Positions 36,248 through 45,470 of a stretch of 64,000 nucleotides of DNA are shown here, one piece after another; the first letter of the stretch is position 1; each line of letters opens with the position of its first letter. The stretch comes from Pseudomonadota bacterium. Its GTDB lineage: Bacteria > Pseudomonadota > Gammaproteobacteria > Burkholderiales > Rhodocyclaceae. Both the position numbers and the translations under genes were made by a program. The stretch is taken from positions 1 through 64,000 of the forward strand of contig JAFEDH010000030.1 of NCBI GenBank assembly GCA_018241695.1. The letters are read 5' to 3'. Under the pieces are notes generated by a model. It worked only from the letters and a program-made list of their open reading frames with translations. It searched no databases and was not told where the DNA came from.

Positions 36248-37651
36248 ATGAACGAATTCAGTACCCTGATCGCCAGACAAAAGGCCAGACTACCCGCGCT
36301 GGCAAAGACCACGGCGATGGAGCGCATCAGGAAGCTGCGGGACCTGTATCGCGCCGTGTACGATGCCCGCGACGAGATGGTCGAGATTTCCCGCAAGGAA
36401 CTCGGGTTGTGTGAAATTGACGCACTCATGCAGCTGATGATGATCAAGAGCCAGACCGACTTCATTGCCGAACATCTGGAAGCATGGATGGCGCCTCAAC
36501 CGATTCCCAACCTGGGCGGTCAGCTCATCGGCAAGAAGGCCTGGGTACGCTACGAGCCGAAGGGGCTGATGCTGCATATCGCCAGCTGGAACGCGCCCAC
36601 CGGCATCGCCCTGGGACCTGCGGGCTTTGGTATCGCCGCCGGTAATGCCGTGGTGGTGAAGCCTTCGGAGCTCACTCCGGCCTCCGCCAGCTTCCTGCGT
36701 CGCGTCGTCGGTTCCGTCTTTCCGGAGGACGAGTTTGCGATCGTCGAGGGCGGGCACGAGACTGTCTCCGCCCTGCTGCAGCAGCCCTTCAACCATATTG
36801 CCTATGTCGGCGGCCACGGTGGTGGACGTGCGGTGATGCGTGGTGCGGCGGAACATTTTGCCGACATCACCCTTGAAATGGGCGGCAAGAATCCGGTGCT
36901 GGTAGACCCCAGCGCCGACATCATGGATGCCGCCGACAAGGTTGCCCGCTGGCGCCTGCCCAATGCTGGCCAGATCTGTGTCGCTCCCGACTACGTGCTG
37001 ATCCATCCTGCACAGCGTGATGACTTTGTCGCCGGCTTCGCGCGTACCGCATCCGCCATGTACAACCCGGCAGGCAAGGGATTCGACCAGTCACCCGAGT
37101 TTCCGCGTATTGTCAGCGATGGTCATTTCCAGCGCATCAAGGGCCTGATCGACGATGCCCTGGAAAAAGGCGCCCACCTGGCCTTCGGCGGTGCGACCGA
37201 TGCCACTACACGCTTCATCGCCCCCACGGTACTGACCGGTGTGACGGAGGATATGAAGATCATGAAGGAGGAGGTGTTCGGTCCCGTATTGTCGGTGATG
37301 GATTGTGCGACTCCCGAGGAAATCCTCGCCGCCGTGGGCCGCCGGTTCAAGCCGCTGGCGCTCTACATTTACGCCAAGGACCCGGCACGGGCCCAGTTCT
37401 ATATGGCCAACACCTCTTCCGGTGCGGCGGTGATCAACAATTGCGGCATCCAGGCCGCCAACCCTACGGTACCCTTCGGTGGCGTGAATCACAGCGGTGT
37501 GGGCCGGCTTGGCGGGCAGAGCGCCTTCGCCGAATTCTGCAATCCCCGCACGGTGGTCGAGGATCCCTGCGAACCGAGTCCCCATCCTGCCGGTGGCCCA
37601 CCCTATGGGCCCGGGATGAAGGAATTTTTCCTACAGATGATCCAGCCCTGA
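36248..37651 (+). CDS. Aldehyde dehydrogenase
   Basis: A 467-residue NAD(P)-dependent aldehyde dehydrogenase of the short coniferyl-aldehyde/class 3 type, without the N-terminal extension of larger ALDHs. ASWNAP carries the oxyanion-hole Asn, KPSE marks the cofactor site, TLEMGGKNP has the general-base Glu, and NAGQICVAPDY has the catalytic Cys. EEVFGPVL is the usual cofactor contact. The start follows AAGGAGG with good spacing. It is downstream of the P450 and rubredoxin and could oxidise the aldehyde formed after hydroxylation and alcohol oxidation. Confidence 0.9.
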   Translation: MNEFSTLIARQKARLPALAKTTAMERIRKLRDLYRAVYDARDEMVEISRKELGLCEIDALMQLMMIKSQTDFIAEHLEAWMAPQPIPNLGGQLIGKKAWVRYEPKGLMLHIASWNAPTGIALGPAGFGIAAGNAVVVKPSELTPASASFLRRVVGSVFPEDEFAIVEGGHETVSALLQQPFNHIAYVGGHGGGRAVMRGAAEHFADITLEMGGKNPVLVDPSADIMDAADKVARWRLPNAGQICVAPDYVLIHPAQRDDFVAGFARTASAMYNPAGKGFDQSPEFPRIVSDGHFQRIKGLIDDALEKGAHLAFGGATDATTRFIAPTVLTGVTEDMKIMKEEVFGPVLSVMDCATPEEILAAVGRRFKPLALYIYAKDPARAQFYMANTSSGAAVINNCGIQAANPTVPFGGVNHSGVGRLGGQSAFAEFCNPRTVVEDPCEPSPHPAGGPPYGPGMKEFFLQMIQP

Positions 37652-37664
37652 AGCGTGTCGGTAG

Positions 37665-37688
37665 CCGTGTTCGCTGCGACGAACACGG
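37665..37688 (+). terminator. Hairpin after the aldehyde dehydrogenase gene
   Basis: CCGTGTTCG and CGAACACGG form a perfect 9-bp stem with a six-base loop, 13 bases after the stop. There is no T-run, so it may act as a 3'-end structure or Rho-dependent terminator. Confidence 0.4.
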
Positions 37689-37826
37689 CGGAGGGTGCCC
37701 GGTGGTGCAATTGGGTGCAGCCGGGCAGGGTGAATACGGCACGGGATGCGTCATCGTATCCCTGTCGCTCCCGCGTTACCATGGCGGGGTTATGTCGACG
37801 GATGCATCGTACGGATACCTTCACCC

Positions 37827-38522
37827 ATGAAACGATTTTTTATCCTGCTTGCAGCCTTTGCTTGCGTAACTTGTGTCTGGGCTGCGGACCTGCTGTATCT
37901 CAATACGTCCGCCGGCAGCGCGCGTCTGATGGAGGCGGGCTGGCGCCAGCAGTATTTCGCCATCCAGCCTTATCTCGAAACCCAGCAGAATCTGGCTTTC
38001 TGTGGCCCCGCCAGCATCGCCGCGGTGATGAACAGCCTGGATCTGCCGCGGCCCGTGGCAATGAATCTGGGACCGTATCGTTACTTTACCCAGGACAATG
38101 TGTTCAACAGCGTCACCGAGTCCGTGAAGCGTCGCGAACAGGTGCTGGGCCGGGGCATGACACTTGCAGACGTGGTGGCATTCCTGAAGGCCCTGGGGGT
38201 CGATGCTTCCGCCCATCCCGCCGACCGGCTGTCGGCCGACCGGTTCCGTGCGCTGCTCAAGGAATCACTGGCGGATCCGGACCGGCGCCTGATTGCGAAT
38301 TACGACCGCAAGGCACTGGGGCAGCAGGGTGGCGGACATCTGTCCCCCCTTGGTGCCTACGATGCAGTCAGTGATTCGGTACTGGTGCTCGATGTGGCCA
38401 AATTCAAGTATCCACCCACCTGGGTCGGGCTTTCCGATCTGCTGGCGGCTATGAATACCCGGGATCCGGATTCCGGCCGGCCCCGGGGATTGATCGTGGT
38501 TACTCGCAGGGCCGCGCCGTAA
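37827..38522 (+). CDS. Phytochelatin synthase-like protein, exported
   Basis: A 231-residue papain-fold protein of the phytochelatin synthase family, N-terminal domain only, as in cyanobacterial forms. A signal peptide (about residues 1-19, ending VWA) predicts a periplasmic or outer-membrane location. The catalytic triad is visible: Cys59 in FCGPAS, His171 in GGGHLSPLGAYD and Asp189 in VLDVAKFKYPP. Bacterial members mostly hydrolyse glutathione or its conjugates to gamma-Glu-Cys and make little phytochelatin. The role here may be handling of glutathione conjugates or metals. It has its own position between two unrelated genes, and the ATG has only a weak ribosome binding site. Confidence 0.85.
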   Translation: MKRFFILLAAFACVTCVWAADLLYLNTSAGSARLMEAGWRQQYFAIQPYLETQQNLAFCGPASIAAVMNSLDLPRPVAMNLGPYRYFTQDNVFNSVTESVKRREQVLGRGMTLADVVAFLKALGVDASAHPADRLSADRFRALLKESLADPDRRLIANYDRKALGQQGGGHLSPLGAYDAVSDSVLVLDVAKFKYPPTWVGLSDLLAAMNTRDPDSGRPRGLIVVTRRAAP

Positions 38523-38647
38523 CCTGGCTCTTCGCCCAGAACTCACGAGATACCGGCAGGAAACGCTAACATGGGGCCTGTGCGCGAGAGGGGATAGACC
38601 CTGCCGCATTCGCTGCCCGATAACGACATGAATGGAGGAAAAGCGCA

Positions 38648-39133
38648 ATGAGTATGGAATTCGGACCTTATCTGCGCAAAGAGCAGATCGGCAATTTCGT
38701 CATCAACCTGATCCTCAACGGTGGCTTTGCCTGGTGGCTTACGCACGGCAGCCAGCTTCCTCTGTGGAAGGGGGATGGCGCCATGGGGCCGGATATCCTG
38801 ATGACCAGCCTCCTGCTTGCCTACCTTCTGGCGTTGATCGTGGCCTGGCTCACACGCAAAAAGCGCGACGAAGGCAAGACGCCACGGCTCGACGCCGGTC
38901 GCTACCCGCTGATTTCACGTCTGCCGGCCACCACCGGCAAGCTTTCCGCATCAGTCGCCGTCGTGGGTGTGGTGATCGGAGTGGCCATGGTTGCCACCAT
39001 GCATGTGCTCGGCCTGGATCCCTATCCCCGCGTAAGCTACGTGGTCCTCAAGGCTGTTTACGCCGCAGTGCTGGCCATCATCTGTAATTACATTGTCATC
39101 GTACGGATTCTCAGTCAGCCACAAGGCGCCTGA
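38648..39133 (+). CDS. Membrane protein, unknown
   Basis: A 161-residue protein with four predicted membrane helices: about residues 15-34, 50-68, 98-118 and 127-150. A basic cytoplasmic loop, TRKKRDEGK, lies between the second and third. I do not recognise the family. The ATG follows GGAGGAAAAG. It stands between the phytochelatin-synthase-like gene and a strong terminator, probably as the last gene of that transcript. Confidence 0.7.
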   Translation: MSMEFGPYLRKEQIGNFVINLILNGGFAWWLTHGSQLPLWKGDGAMGPDILMTSLLLAYLLALIVAWLTRKKRDEGKTPRLDAGRYPLISRLPATTGKLSASVAVVGVVIGVAMVATMHVLGLDPYPRVSYVVLKAVYAAVLAIICNYIVIVRILSQPQGA

Positions 39134-39203
39134 AGTACGAACAGGGAGTCAAGCCGGAGGCGGTCGTGGTTCGGCGCTGACCACTATCCCCGATACCGAA
39201 TTC

Positions 39204-39236
39204 AAAAAAAGCCGCTGTCCGCAGCGGCTTTTTTTT
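39204..39236. terminator. Bidirectional intrinsic terminator
   Basis: GCCGCTG and CAGCGGC form a perfect stem with a four-base loop, flanked by seven A before and eight T after, so it can terminate transcription on either strand. It ends the membrane protein transcript and insulates the acyl-CoA dehydrogenase gene that follows. Confidence 0.9.
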
Positions 39237-39330
39237 GTTCCGTTGTCCGGTTTCATGGAGGAATGCCGGGATTTACAATGTCCTCAATCCGCAGTATTCC
39301 GGCATCCGTATCCATTCAACCGAGGGCACC

Positions 39331-40491
39331 ATGAATTTCGATATTTCTCCCGAACTGGAAGCCTTGCGGGAAAAAACCCGCTGCTTTATCGCCACAGAGG
39401 TTATTCCGTATGAAAAGGACCCGCGCTGTACTCCCCATGGTCCCAGTGAAGACCTGCGGCAGGAACTGATTGCCCGGGCACGGCACGCCGGGCTGCTCTC
39501 CTCCCACATGCCGGTTGAATGGGGCGGGCTGGGGCTCGATCATTTTGGCAAGGCCCTGGTGTTCGAGGAGGCGGGCTATTCGCCCTTGGGTCCGGTGGCG
39601 CTCAATATCGCGGCACCCGACGAGGGCAATATGCACCTCATGGAGGTGGTGGCCACGCCAGAGCAAAAAGAACGCTGGCTCAAGCCTTTGGCCGCTGGCA
39701 AGACGCGTTCCTGTTTCTGCATGACCGAGCCTCCACCCGGTGCGGGGTCCGATCCGGGCATGCTGGCCACCACTGCGGTACGCGAGGGCGATCACTATCT
39801 CATCAATGGCGAGAAATGGCTGATTACCGGTGCCGAAGGTGCACGTTTTGCCATCATCATGGCCAGGATGGAGGATGGCAGCGCCACCATGTTTCTTTCC
39901 GACATGGATGTACCGGGCATCACCGTTACCCGCATGATGGATGCTCTCGACTCCTGCTTTCCAGGAGGGCATGGTGTGGTGGCATTCCGTGATCTGCGGG
40001 TACCGGCAACGGATGTGCTGGGTGAGATCGGCAAGGGTTTCCGCTATGCCCAGGTACGTCTTTCGCCCGCACGCCTCACGCACTGCATGCGCTGGCTGGG
40101 GGCTGCACGTCGGGCCCATGACACGGCTGTGGAGTACGCCCGGAAGCGTCAGGCTTTCGGCAAGACTCTGGGTGAACATGAAGGCGTTGGCTTCATGCTC
40201 GCCGACAACGAGATGGATCTCCATATGGCCCGGCTCTCCATCTGGCACACCGCGTGGGTACTGGATCGCGGGGAACTGGGCCTGAACGAATCCAGCCGGA
40301 CCAAGGTGATCGCCTCCGAGGCGGCCTGGCGTGTGGTCGATCGCTGTGTCCAGACGCTGGGCGGGCAGGGGGTGACCCACGAAACCATTCTGCCCCGTAT
40401 CTTTGCGGACATGCGTGGTTTCCGTATCTACGATGGACCATCCGAAACTCATCGCTGGAGTCTGGCGAAACGAATTCTCAAGGGGGGTTGA
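39331..40491 (+). CDS. Acyl-CoA dehydrogenase (single-chain type)
   Basis: A 386-residue FAD-dependent acyl-CoA dehydrogenase. CMTEPPPGAGSDPGMLATTA is the FAD/substrate loop, and RQAFGKTLGEHEGV the helix typical of the family. Near the C-terminus is RIYDGPSETHRWSLAKRIL. Here Asp occupies the place of the catalytic Glu of medium-chain enzymes, a feature of the ACAD10/11-like branch. The start is the ATG that begins the normal N-terminus (MNFDISPELEALREKTR); a longer reading overlaps the terminator. It oxidises an acyl-CoA to the 2-enoyl-CoA. The substrate chain is not known. Confidence 0.9.
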   Translation: MNFDISPELEALREKTRCFIATEVIPYEKDPRCTPHGPSEDLRQELIARARHAGLLSSHMPVEWGGLGLDHFGKALVFEEAGYSPLGPVALNIAAPDEGNMHLMEVVATPEQKERWLKPLAAGKTRSCFCMTEPPPGAGSDPGMLATTAVREGDHYLINGEKWLITGAEGARFAIIMARMEDGSATMFLSDMDVPGITVTRMMDALDSCFPGGHGVVAFRDLRVPATDVLGEIGKGFRYAQVRLSPARLTHCMRWLGAARRAHDTAVEYARKRQAFGKTLGEHEGVGFMLADNEMDLHMARLSIWHTAWVLDRGELGLNESSRTKVIASEAAWRVVDRCVQTLGGQGVTHETILPRIFADMRGFRIYDGPSETHRWSLAKRILKGG

Positions 40492-40704
40492 GTGTTGCGC
40501 GCGGGGATATGATCCTTCACAGCCGGATACTTTCGGTTTAAAATTGTCAGGTACGCGCAGGCTGTCTCTATCTACCCACAGAAAGTTGGCTGCTCGCCGG
40601 AGTGACGACCCTTCGTGCGGATTCGGCGGGCGGTTGGCGCGTTCCGCCTGCTCATCACCGGGCAGACGAAGTCTTCCACAGCAAATATCGGAGGAACCCC
40701 GACT

Positions 40705-41580
40705 GTGACAAAAATTCGCCTGGAAACCGTTCCGGAACTGATCGAGAAAGCCGGTGAGATCCGCAAGTATCTCTGCCGATGCGCTCGCTATGCCGGCAAT
40801 GTCCATCTCGCCGGACCACTTTCTGCCACGGATGTTGCCGTGGCGCTCTACTACAAATACCTCCAGTTCGATCCGGCCGATCTTGAAAATCCGGAACGCA
40901 ACATGTTCGTCCTCAGCAAGGGTCACAATGGTGTGCTTCTCTACTGCATGTTCTGCGACATGGGCCTGCATCCATGGGATGAGCTATACGAGAACTACAA
41001 CAAGATCGGACACAGTTTCGGTGCCCACCCCAATCGGAAATATGTGCATGGTGTCGAGGTTTCCACCGGATCTCTCGGTCATGGCTTGAGCTGGTGTATC
41101 GGCTTCGCCCATGCCAACCGCAACGAGGGCATCAACTCACGTATTTACTGCCTGCTGGGCGATGGCGAACTGGAAGAGGGCTCCAACTGGGAAGCCATCA
41201 TGTACGCCGCTTCGCATAACCTCAGCAATATCGTGGCCATCGTTGACAACAATCAGTGCTCGGCTTCCTTCATGGCAGGCGAAAACATCAAATGGAATTC
41301 GATGGCCGACTGCTGGCGGGCTTTTGGCTGGGATGTGCGCGAAATCGACGGTGCCAACATGTATGAAATCGACCGTACCCTGGCCAACCTGCCTCCGGTC
41401 AATCTGAAGAATCCCGGCAAGCCTGTCTGCATCATCGCCAACACCATCAAGGGCCAGGGCGTTTCGTTCATGATGGAGCGTCCCTACGCATGGCATATCT
41501 GCGGGCTGGATGATGAGAAGCTCGCAGAGACGGAAGCGTTGATCGATCTCTATACCGCTGAACAGAAAAAGAGGGCCTGA
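40705..41580 (+). CDS. Transketolase N-terminal subunit
   Basis: A 291-residue protein equal to the thiamine-diphosphate-binding half of transketolase. VLSKGHNGVLLYC and the ThDP/Mg motif GDGELEEGSNWEAIMYAA...VDNNQ are intact, and GSLGHGLS is present. The start is the GTG ten bases after GGAGG; an upstream frame adds 30 unlikely residues. It is two bases from the gene for the C-terminal half. Split transketolases transfer a two-carbon ketol unit and occur in archaea and in dedicated catabolic pathways for unusual sugars. The acceptor here is not known. Confidence 0.88.
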   Translation: MTKIRLETVPELIEKAGEIRKYLCRCARYAGNVHLAGPLSATDVAVALYYKYLQFDPADLENPERNMFVLSKGHNGVLLYCMFCDMGLHPWDELYENYNKIGHSFGAHPNRKYVHGVEVSTGSLGHGLSWCIGFAHANRNEGINSRIYCLLGDGELEEGSNWEAIMYAASHNLSNIVAIVDNNQCSASFMAGENIKWNSMADCWRAFGWDVREIDGANMYEIDRTLANLPPVNLKNPGKPVCIIANTIKGQGVSFMMERPYAWHICGLDDEKLAETEALIDLYTAEQKKRA

Positions 41581-41581
41581 C

Positions 41582-42547
41582 ATGGGTGGCTTTACATTCA
41601 ATATCACCGACATCGCGGCGATGATGAACGCCAAGGATCTGGTGACCAAGAAACTGGTTCAGTTGATCAAAGAGAACCCCAAGGTTTGCTACATCAATTC
41701 GGATGGCACGGGCCAGAAGGGTGCCGTGCGCGATTTGTACAATCAATATCCGGATCGCGTGCTCGATGTCGGCATTGCCGAGATGAACCTCGTCACGGTG
41801 GCTGCCGGTCTGGCCCGCAAGGGTTACATACCGTTTGGCCAGACCTTTGGTCCGTTCCTCTGTGTTCGTGCGCTGGACCAGATTCACAACGATCTGGCCT
41901 ACAACGACCTGCCTGTTCGCCTGATTGGCACGCATGGTGGCCTGTCCTCAGGTTATGGCCCCACGCACAACACCATCGTGGAATTCGGGGTCATGAACGC
42001 AATTCCCAACATGACCATGATTGCCCCGAGCGATGGTGAGCAGTGTGCGAAGATGTTGGAAGCCTCCCTGTCGTGGCACGGTCCCATCTACATCCGGATT
42101 CCGCGTGGAGAGGAACCCGCCGTCTATAACGCTGACTACGAATATGTGATCGGCAAGGCGATCACGGTGAAGGAAGGCAACGACGTCACCATCATCGCGA
42201 CGGGGACGGGTGTCTACAACAGCCTGCGCGCGGCTCTCCTGTTGCAGGAGGAAGGATTGAGCGTGGGGGTGATCGACATGCACACCATCAAGCCCATCGA
42301 CCGGGATGCCATCTTGCAGGCGGCGCGCAAGACCGGCACTCTCGTCAGTGTCGAGGACCACAATATCCTGGGGGGGCTGGGCAGCATCATCGCCGATGTG
42401 CTTGTCGAGGCTGGCGTGCCGGCGCGGCTGAAAAAAATCGGCATCAACGATGAATTCATCAGCTTTGGCTATCCCGAGGAAATCTACCCCTACTACGGCT
42501 TCGATGGTCCGGGGATCGCGAAGACGGTACGGGCATTCTGTGGGTGA
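41582..42547 (+). CDS. Transketolase C-terminal subunit
   Basis: A 321-residue protein equal to the pyrimidine-binding and C-terminal domains of transketolase. VGIAEMNLVTVAAGLA contains the catalytic Glu that activates the thiamine ring. GLSSGYGPTHNTIVEFG and IRIPRGEEP follow, then the C-terminal domain with SVEDHNILGGLGSIIADVL. It pairs with the N-terminal subunit encoded immediately upstream. A short-chain dehydrogenase gene follows 75 bases later, which suggests that the ketol product is further reduced or oxidised. Confidence 0.88.
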   Translation: MGGFTFNITDIAAMMNAKDLVTKKLVQLIKENPKVCYINSDGTGQKGAVRDLYNQYPDRVLDVGIAEMNLVTVAAGLARKGYIPFGQTFGPFLCVRALDQIHNDLAYNDLPVRLIGTHGGLSSGYGPTHNTIVEFGVMNAIPNMTMIAPSDGEQCAKMLEASLSWHGPIYIRIPRGEEPAVYNADYEYVIGKAITVKEGNDVTIIATGTGVYNSLRAALLLQEEGLSVGVIDMHTIKPIDRDAILQAARKTGTLVSVEDHNILGGLGSIIADVLVEAGVPARLKKIGINDEFISFGYPEEIYPYYGFDGPGIAKTVRAFCG

Positions 42548-42622
42548 GTTTCCGCCGGAAATTCGGGATATCCCCAGGTTGATGGTAGATCGCAGATGTG
42601 CCCCCCTCATGGAGGGGGCACA

Positions 42623-43360
42623 TTGAGCCGGCGCGTTGCAATCGTATCGGGCGGTGGCACGGGGATTGGCCGTGCCGTCTGCCTGCGTCTGGCCAGGGAA
42701 GGATTCGCCGTTGCGGTGGCTTGTTCCCGCTCCGTTGCAGATGCTGAAAGCACCCTGCAGGCTTTGCGTGCCTCCGGCGGCGAGGGGGAAATGTTCCAGG
42801 CCGACATCGCCGATGAATCTTCCGTGCAGTCACTCTTTGCAGCCGTCAAAGCCCGCTTCGGGCGCATTGATGTGGTGGTGAACAATGCCGGGATCGGGCA
42901 TTCCAAGAAACTTGCCCAGATCGAAATGGCGGAGTTCGATCACATTTTCGGCGTCAATGCACGTGGCACGTTCATGATGTGCCGGGAAGCGGCGCAATTC
43001 ATCGAAGATGGTGGCCGCATCGTCAATGTGTCGACCGGTGCCACCAAGGGAAATCCGGCCAGGATGGCGCTCTATGTGGGCAGCAAGCTGGCGGTGGAGG
43101 GATTTACCAAGGTGCTGGCGCGGGAACTGGCGCTACGTGGAATCACGGTCAATGCCGTATCGCCGGGCATGACGGATACACCGATGCTGCTGGGTGGAGA
43201 TGCCGAGGCTTTACGGGCCTATGGTGCCCAGGCGGCAGCCATGCGCCGGGTCGGACAGCCGGAGGATGTGGCCGATGCCATCGCCGCGCTGGTGTCTGCG
43301 GATGGCCGCTGGATTACCGGGCAGAACATCGCGGTGGATGGCGGGACCAATATCGTTTGA
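42623..43360 (+). CDS. Short-chain dehydrogenase/reductase
   Basis: A 245-residue classical SDR. The cofactor loop is SGGGTGIGR, with NNAG at the end of strand 4 and the active site Ser (VNVSTGA) and Tyr-x3-Lys (YVGSK). The C-terminus has the usual GQPEDVADAIAALVSADGRWITGQNIAVDGG. The start is uncertain. TTG lies about seven bases after GGAGGGGG and gives the normal N-terminus, whereas an ATG nine codons upstream has no ribosome binding site. It probably oxidises or reduces a hydroxyl group with NAD(P). The neighbouring transketolase pair suggests a sugar-like or ketol substrate. Confidence 0.85.
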   Translation: MSRRVAIVSGGGTGIGRAVCLRLAREGFAVAVACSRSVADAESTLQALRASGGEGEMFQADIADESSVQSLFAAVKARFGRIDVVVNNAGIGHSKKLAQIEMAEFDHIFGVNARGTFMMCREAAQFIEDGGRIVNVSTGATKGNPARMALYVGSKLAVEGFTKVLARELALRGITVNAVSPGMTDTPMLLGGDAEALRAYGAQAAAMRRVGQPEDVADAIAALVSADGRWITGQNIAVDGGTNIV

Positions 43361-43420
43361 GGTGTGAGGAGCACGGAGTGTGCGGGCAAAACCCATCGTT
43401 CGTCTCATCCGGCCGCAACG

Positions 43421-43762
43421 TCAGTCTGTTGATTTTTCGTAGGCCCTTTCAACCTTTGCGACCCTGAGTGCATAGTGTTCGTACCACGCACGCTTGCCCA
43501 TTTCTTGTGCGGCCAGGTGCTCGGCATGGGCTTTCCAGGCGGAAATGGCCTCCGGAGAGGACCAGTATGAAACGGTGATACCAAACCCGTCGGCGCCACG
43601 AACGCTTTCAACACCCAGAAATCCGGGCTGCCGGGTGGCAAGCTCGACCATCCTTTCAGCCATTTTCCCGTAGCCATTGTCACCCTCTGTTCGTTGAGAC
43701 GAAAAAATCACGGTGTAGTAAGGAGGAGCGGGTAATCGGGCGCAAGAAGATGATGTGGTCAT
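43421..43762 (-). CDS. Antibiotic biosynthesis monooxygenase-fold protein
   Basis: A 113-residue protein with the dimeric ferredoxin-like ABM fold: YYTVIFSSQR as first strand, RMVELATRQPGFLGVESVR, a GITVSYW strand and the helix EAISAWKAHAEHLAAQ. Members act as cofactor-free monooxygenases or heme-degrading enzymes, or have no known activity; the key residues are not specific enough to choose. The chosen ATG lies two codons inside the GTG-initiated frame. It is the last gene of the minus-strand TetR-methyltransferase operon. Confidence 0.75.
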   Translation of the reverse strand: MTTSSSCARLPAPPYYTVIFSSQRTEGDNGYGKMAERMVELATRQPGFLGVESVRGADGFGITVSYWSSPEAISAWKAHAEHLAAQEMGKRAWYEHYALRVAKVERAYEKSTD

Positions 43763-43827
43763 GGTCACGGCCTCATGCCTGAGCCAAGTCGCACCGCAAG
43801 GCGGCGTTAACTTGAATGGTTGGATCG

Positions 43828-44685
43828 TTACGTGCTTGCCAGCAGAAATTCTTCCGAACTGTTGGGGGGACGCAAACCGTCCGTTCTGCCCTTGAAATAG
43901 CGCTCGGCGAGCGTCGCTGACGAGATATGCCCGACTGTCCTGAAACCCGCCTCGCGGGCCATGGAAAGTATTTCCCCTACGGTGAAGAAACTGAGCCAGG
44001 GTGTGCCGTTTGCCTTCGCCCCCGCTGCCGCACGTTCGACACCGATACGAATTTCGGGGTCATTGAGTTCGATCGGCAATATGAACGTCATGGCGAAAGT
44101 GGAGCCCTGGGGCAGTGCCGCCACTTGCTGCAACATCGCAGCGACCGCTGCCCTGGTCAAATACATGCTGACGCCAGCGGATGACACTACTGCGGGTCTT
44201 TGGGGGTCGAAACCCGATGCGCTCAACTGTTTCCACCACGCATTTCCTGCCTCGAAATCCACGGGTACCAGATGAAGAAAAGGCGGTATGCCAAAGCCAA
44301 GCTCGACGAGGCGCTGGCGCTTCCATTCTTGCGCTGCGGGCTGATCGATCTCGTATATCTGGATACGGGAGGCTATCTCATGCTTTCGCTGTGCGAAGGT
44401 GTCAAGCCCTGCGCCAAGAATGACGTATTGTGTAACACCGCTTGCGGCCCGTTCTGACACGAGGTCGTCGATAAAGCGGGCGCGGGCAACGATGGAAGCA
44501 CGAAATGGCTTCGTGAATGGGCTCATGTCCGGACGACCTTGCCATCCGTGCTCCGGTGCCGCCAGCTTCAATCCCACTACATCTTCAATAATGTGGGGCG
44601 TCGAATCAATCTCGACGTGCAATGCCCGCCACAGGGCAGTCCGTACGGCCGTGTTGTCTGGCTCGGCTGATTTTTGATTGGACAT
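43828..44685 (-). CDS. SAM-dependent methyltransferase (LCMT/TIGR00027-like)
   Basis: A 285-residue class I methyltransferase of the leucine-carboxyl-methyltransferase-like group. The SAM-binding motif is YVILGAGLDTFAQR, followed by YEIDQPAAQEWKRQRL, both diagnostic for this family. The N-terminal ARARFIDDLV is also typical. The ATG follows AAGGAG by five bases; a GTG two codons earlier is too close to it. It may methylate a carboxyl or hydroxyl group of a small molecule. Its gene follows the TetR gene by 29 bases, so it is probably controlled by that regulator. Confidence 0.85.
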   Translation of the reverse strand: MSNQKSAEPDNTAVRTALWRALHVEIDSTPHIIEDVVGLKLAAPEHGWQGRPDMSPFTKPFRASIVARARFIDDLVSERAASGVTQYVILGAGLDTFAQRKHEIASRIQIYEIDQPAAQEWKRQRLVELGFGIPPFLHLVPVDFEAGNAWWKQLSASGFDPQRPAVVSSAGVSMYLTRAAVAAMLQQVAALPQGSTFAMTFILPIELNDPEIRIGVERAAAGAKANGTPWLSFFTVGEILSMAREAGFRTVGHISSATLAERYFKGRTDGLRPPNSSEEFLLAST

Positions 44686-44714
44686 GTTCACTCCTTGAAC
44701 AGCCCGATGCCGGA

Positions 44715-45470
44715 TTATTGTGCGGGTTTCCCGGCTTCTGTTTCACACGGAGCAGGGGTTGCCAGCACTCGATCCCATTCTTCCTGTGTGAAGGTGAGCG
44801 GAATATCGAAAAGGGCAGCGTACTGCCGGGCAAGAACGATCTTGATGCGGGGTGAGGCCAGCAGATCGGGCCGCTCTGTGACGATGCTGCTGAGATAGTG
44901 GCTGATGCCACGGGCCCAGAGAAAGGCCAGTAATTCGGTGTCCGGTTCGCGGATTTCACCGGCGTGGATCTGGAGAAAGCGTACCGTGTCCTTCTGGATG
45001 ATTGCGGCATCCTGCACATCGCCGCTGTGCGCCGAACTGACCCGCAGCAACACGAGGTAGTGACGCACATAGCGGCGATAAAACTCGCCGCCGTAGGTGA
45101 GCATGCGCTTTTCCGTCTCGACCATGCGATCGACCAGGCGGATGATGTATTCCTTGAGTGGCAGCTTGCGTGTGAGATTGAAGAATCCCTGCAGTTTTTC
45201 TGATTCCCGCCGGGCTTCCTCCTCGGCCAGTCTGGCGATGATCGCATCCCGGTTGGGAAAATACTGATAGAGCGAACCCACCGCGACACCCGAACGCTCG
45301 GAGAGGAAACGGGTGGTCAGGCCATCGGCCCCCTTGTCATACAGGATCTGGCGCGCGGTCTGGATCAGGAAGTCGACCGTTGCCTGGGAACGCTGCTGGC
45401 GCGGAATCTTGCGTGGCGCAGGGATGGCGGGGGTGTCCACGCTGTCGAAACTTCTGGTTTTCCTGGCCAT
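44715..45470 (-). CDS. TetR-family transcriptional regulator
   Basis: A 251-residue TetR/AcrR regulator. The N-terminal DNA-binding domain spans about residues 23-70 with the helix-turn-helix TTRFLSERSGVAVGSLYQYFPNRDAIIARLAEE, which is close to the family consensus. The C-terminal domain binds a ligand that is not known. The ATG follows AGGGGAGA, and upstream readings extend into the divergent intergenic region. It heads the methyltransferase-ABM operon and faces the amidase gene, so it is a likely repressor of the catabolic genes that begin there. Confidence 0.9.
   Translation of the reverse strand: MARKTRSFDSVDTPAIPAPRKIPRQQRSQATVDFLIQTARQILYDKGADGLTTRFLSERSGVAVGSLYQYFPNRDAIIARLAEEEARRESEKLQGFFNLTRKLPLKEYIIRLVDRMVETEKRMLTYGGEFYRRYVRHYLVLLRVSSAHSGDVQDAAIIQKDTVRFLQIHAGEIREPDTELLAFLWARGISHYLSSIVTERPDLLASPRIKIVLARQYAALFDIPLTFTQEEWDRVLATPAPCETEAGKPAQ

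Noticed and set aside
42623..43360. ATG at 42596 as the start of the short-chain dehydrogenase
   Set aside because: It adds nine residues that look like non-coding DNA, and the strong GGAGGGGG lies between it and the better placed TTG, although TTG starts are rare.
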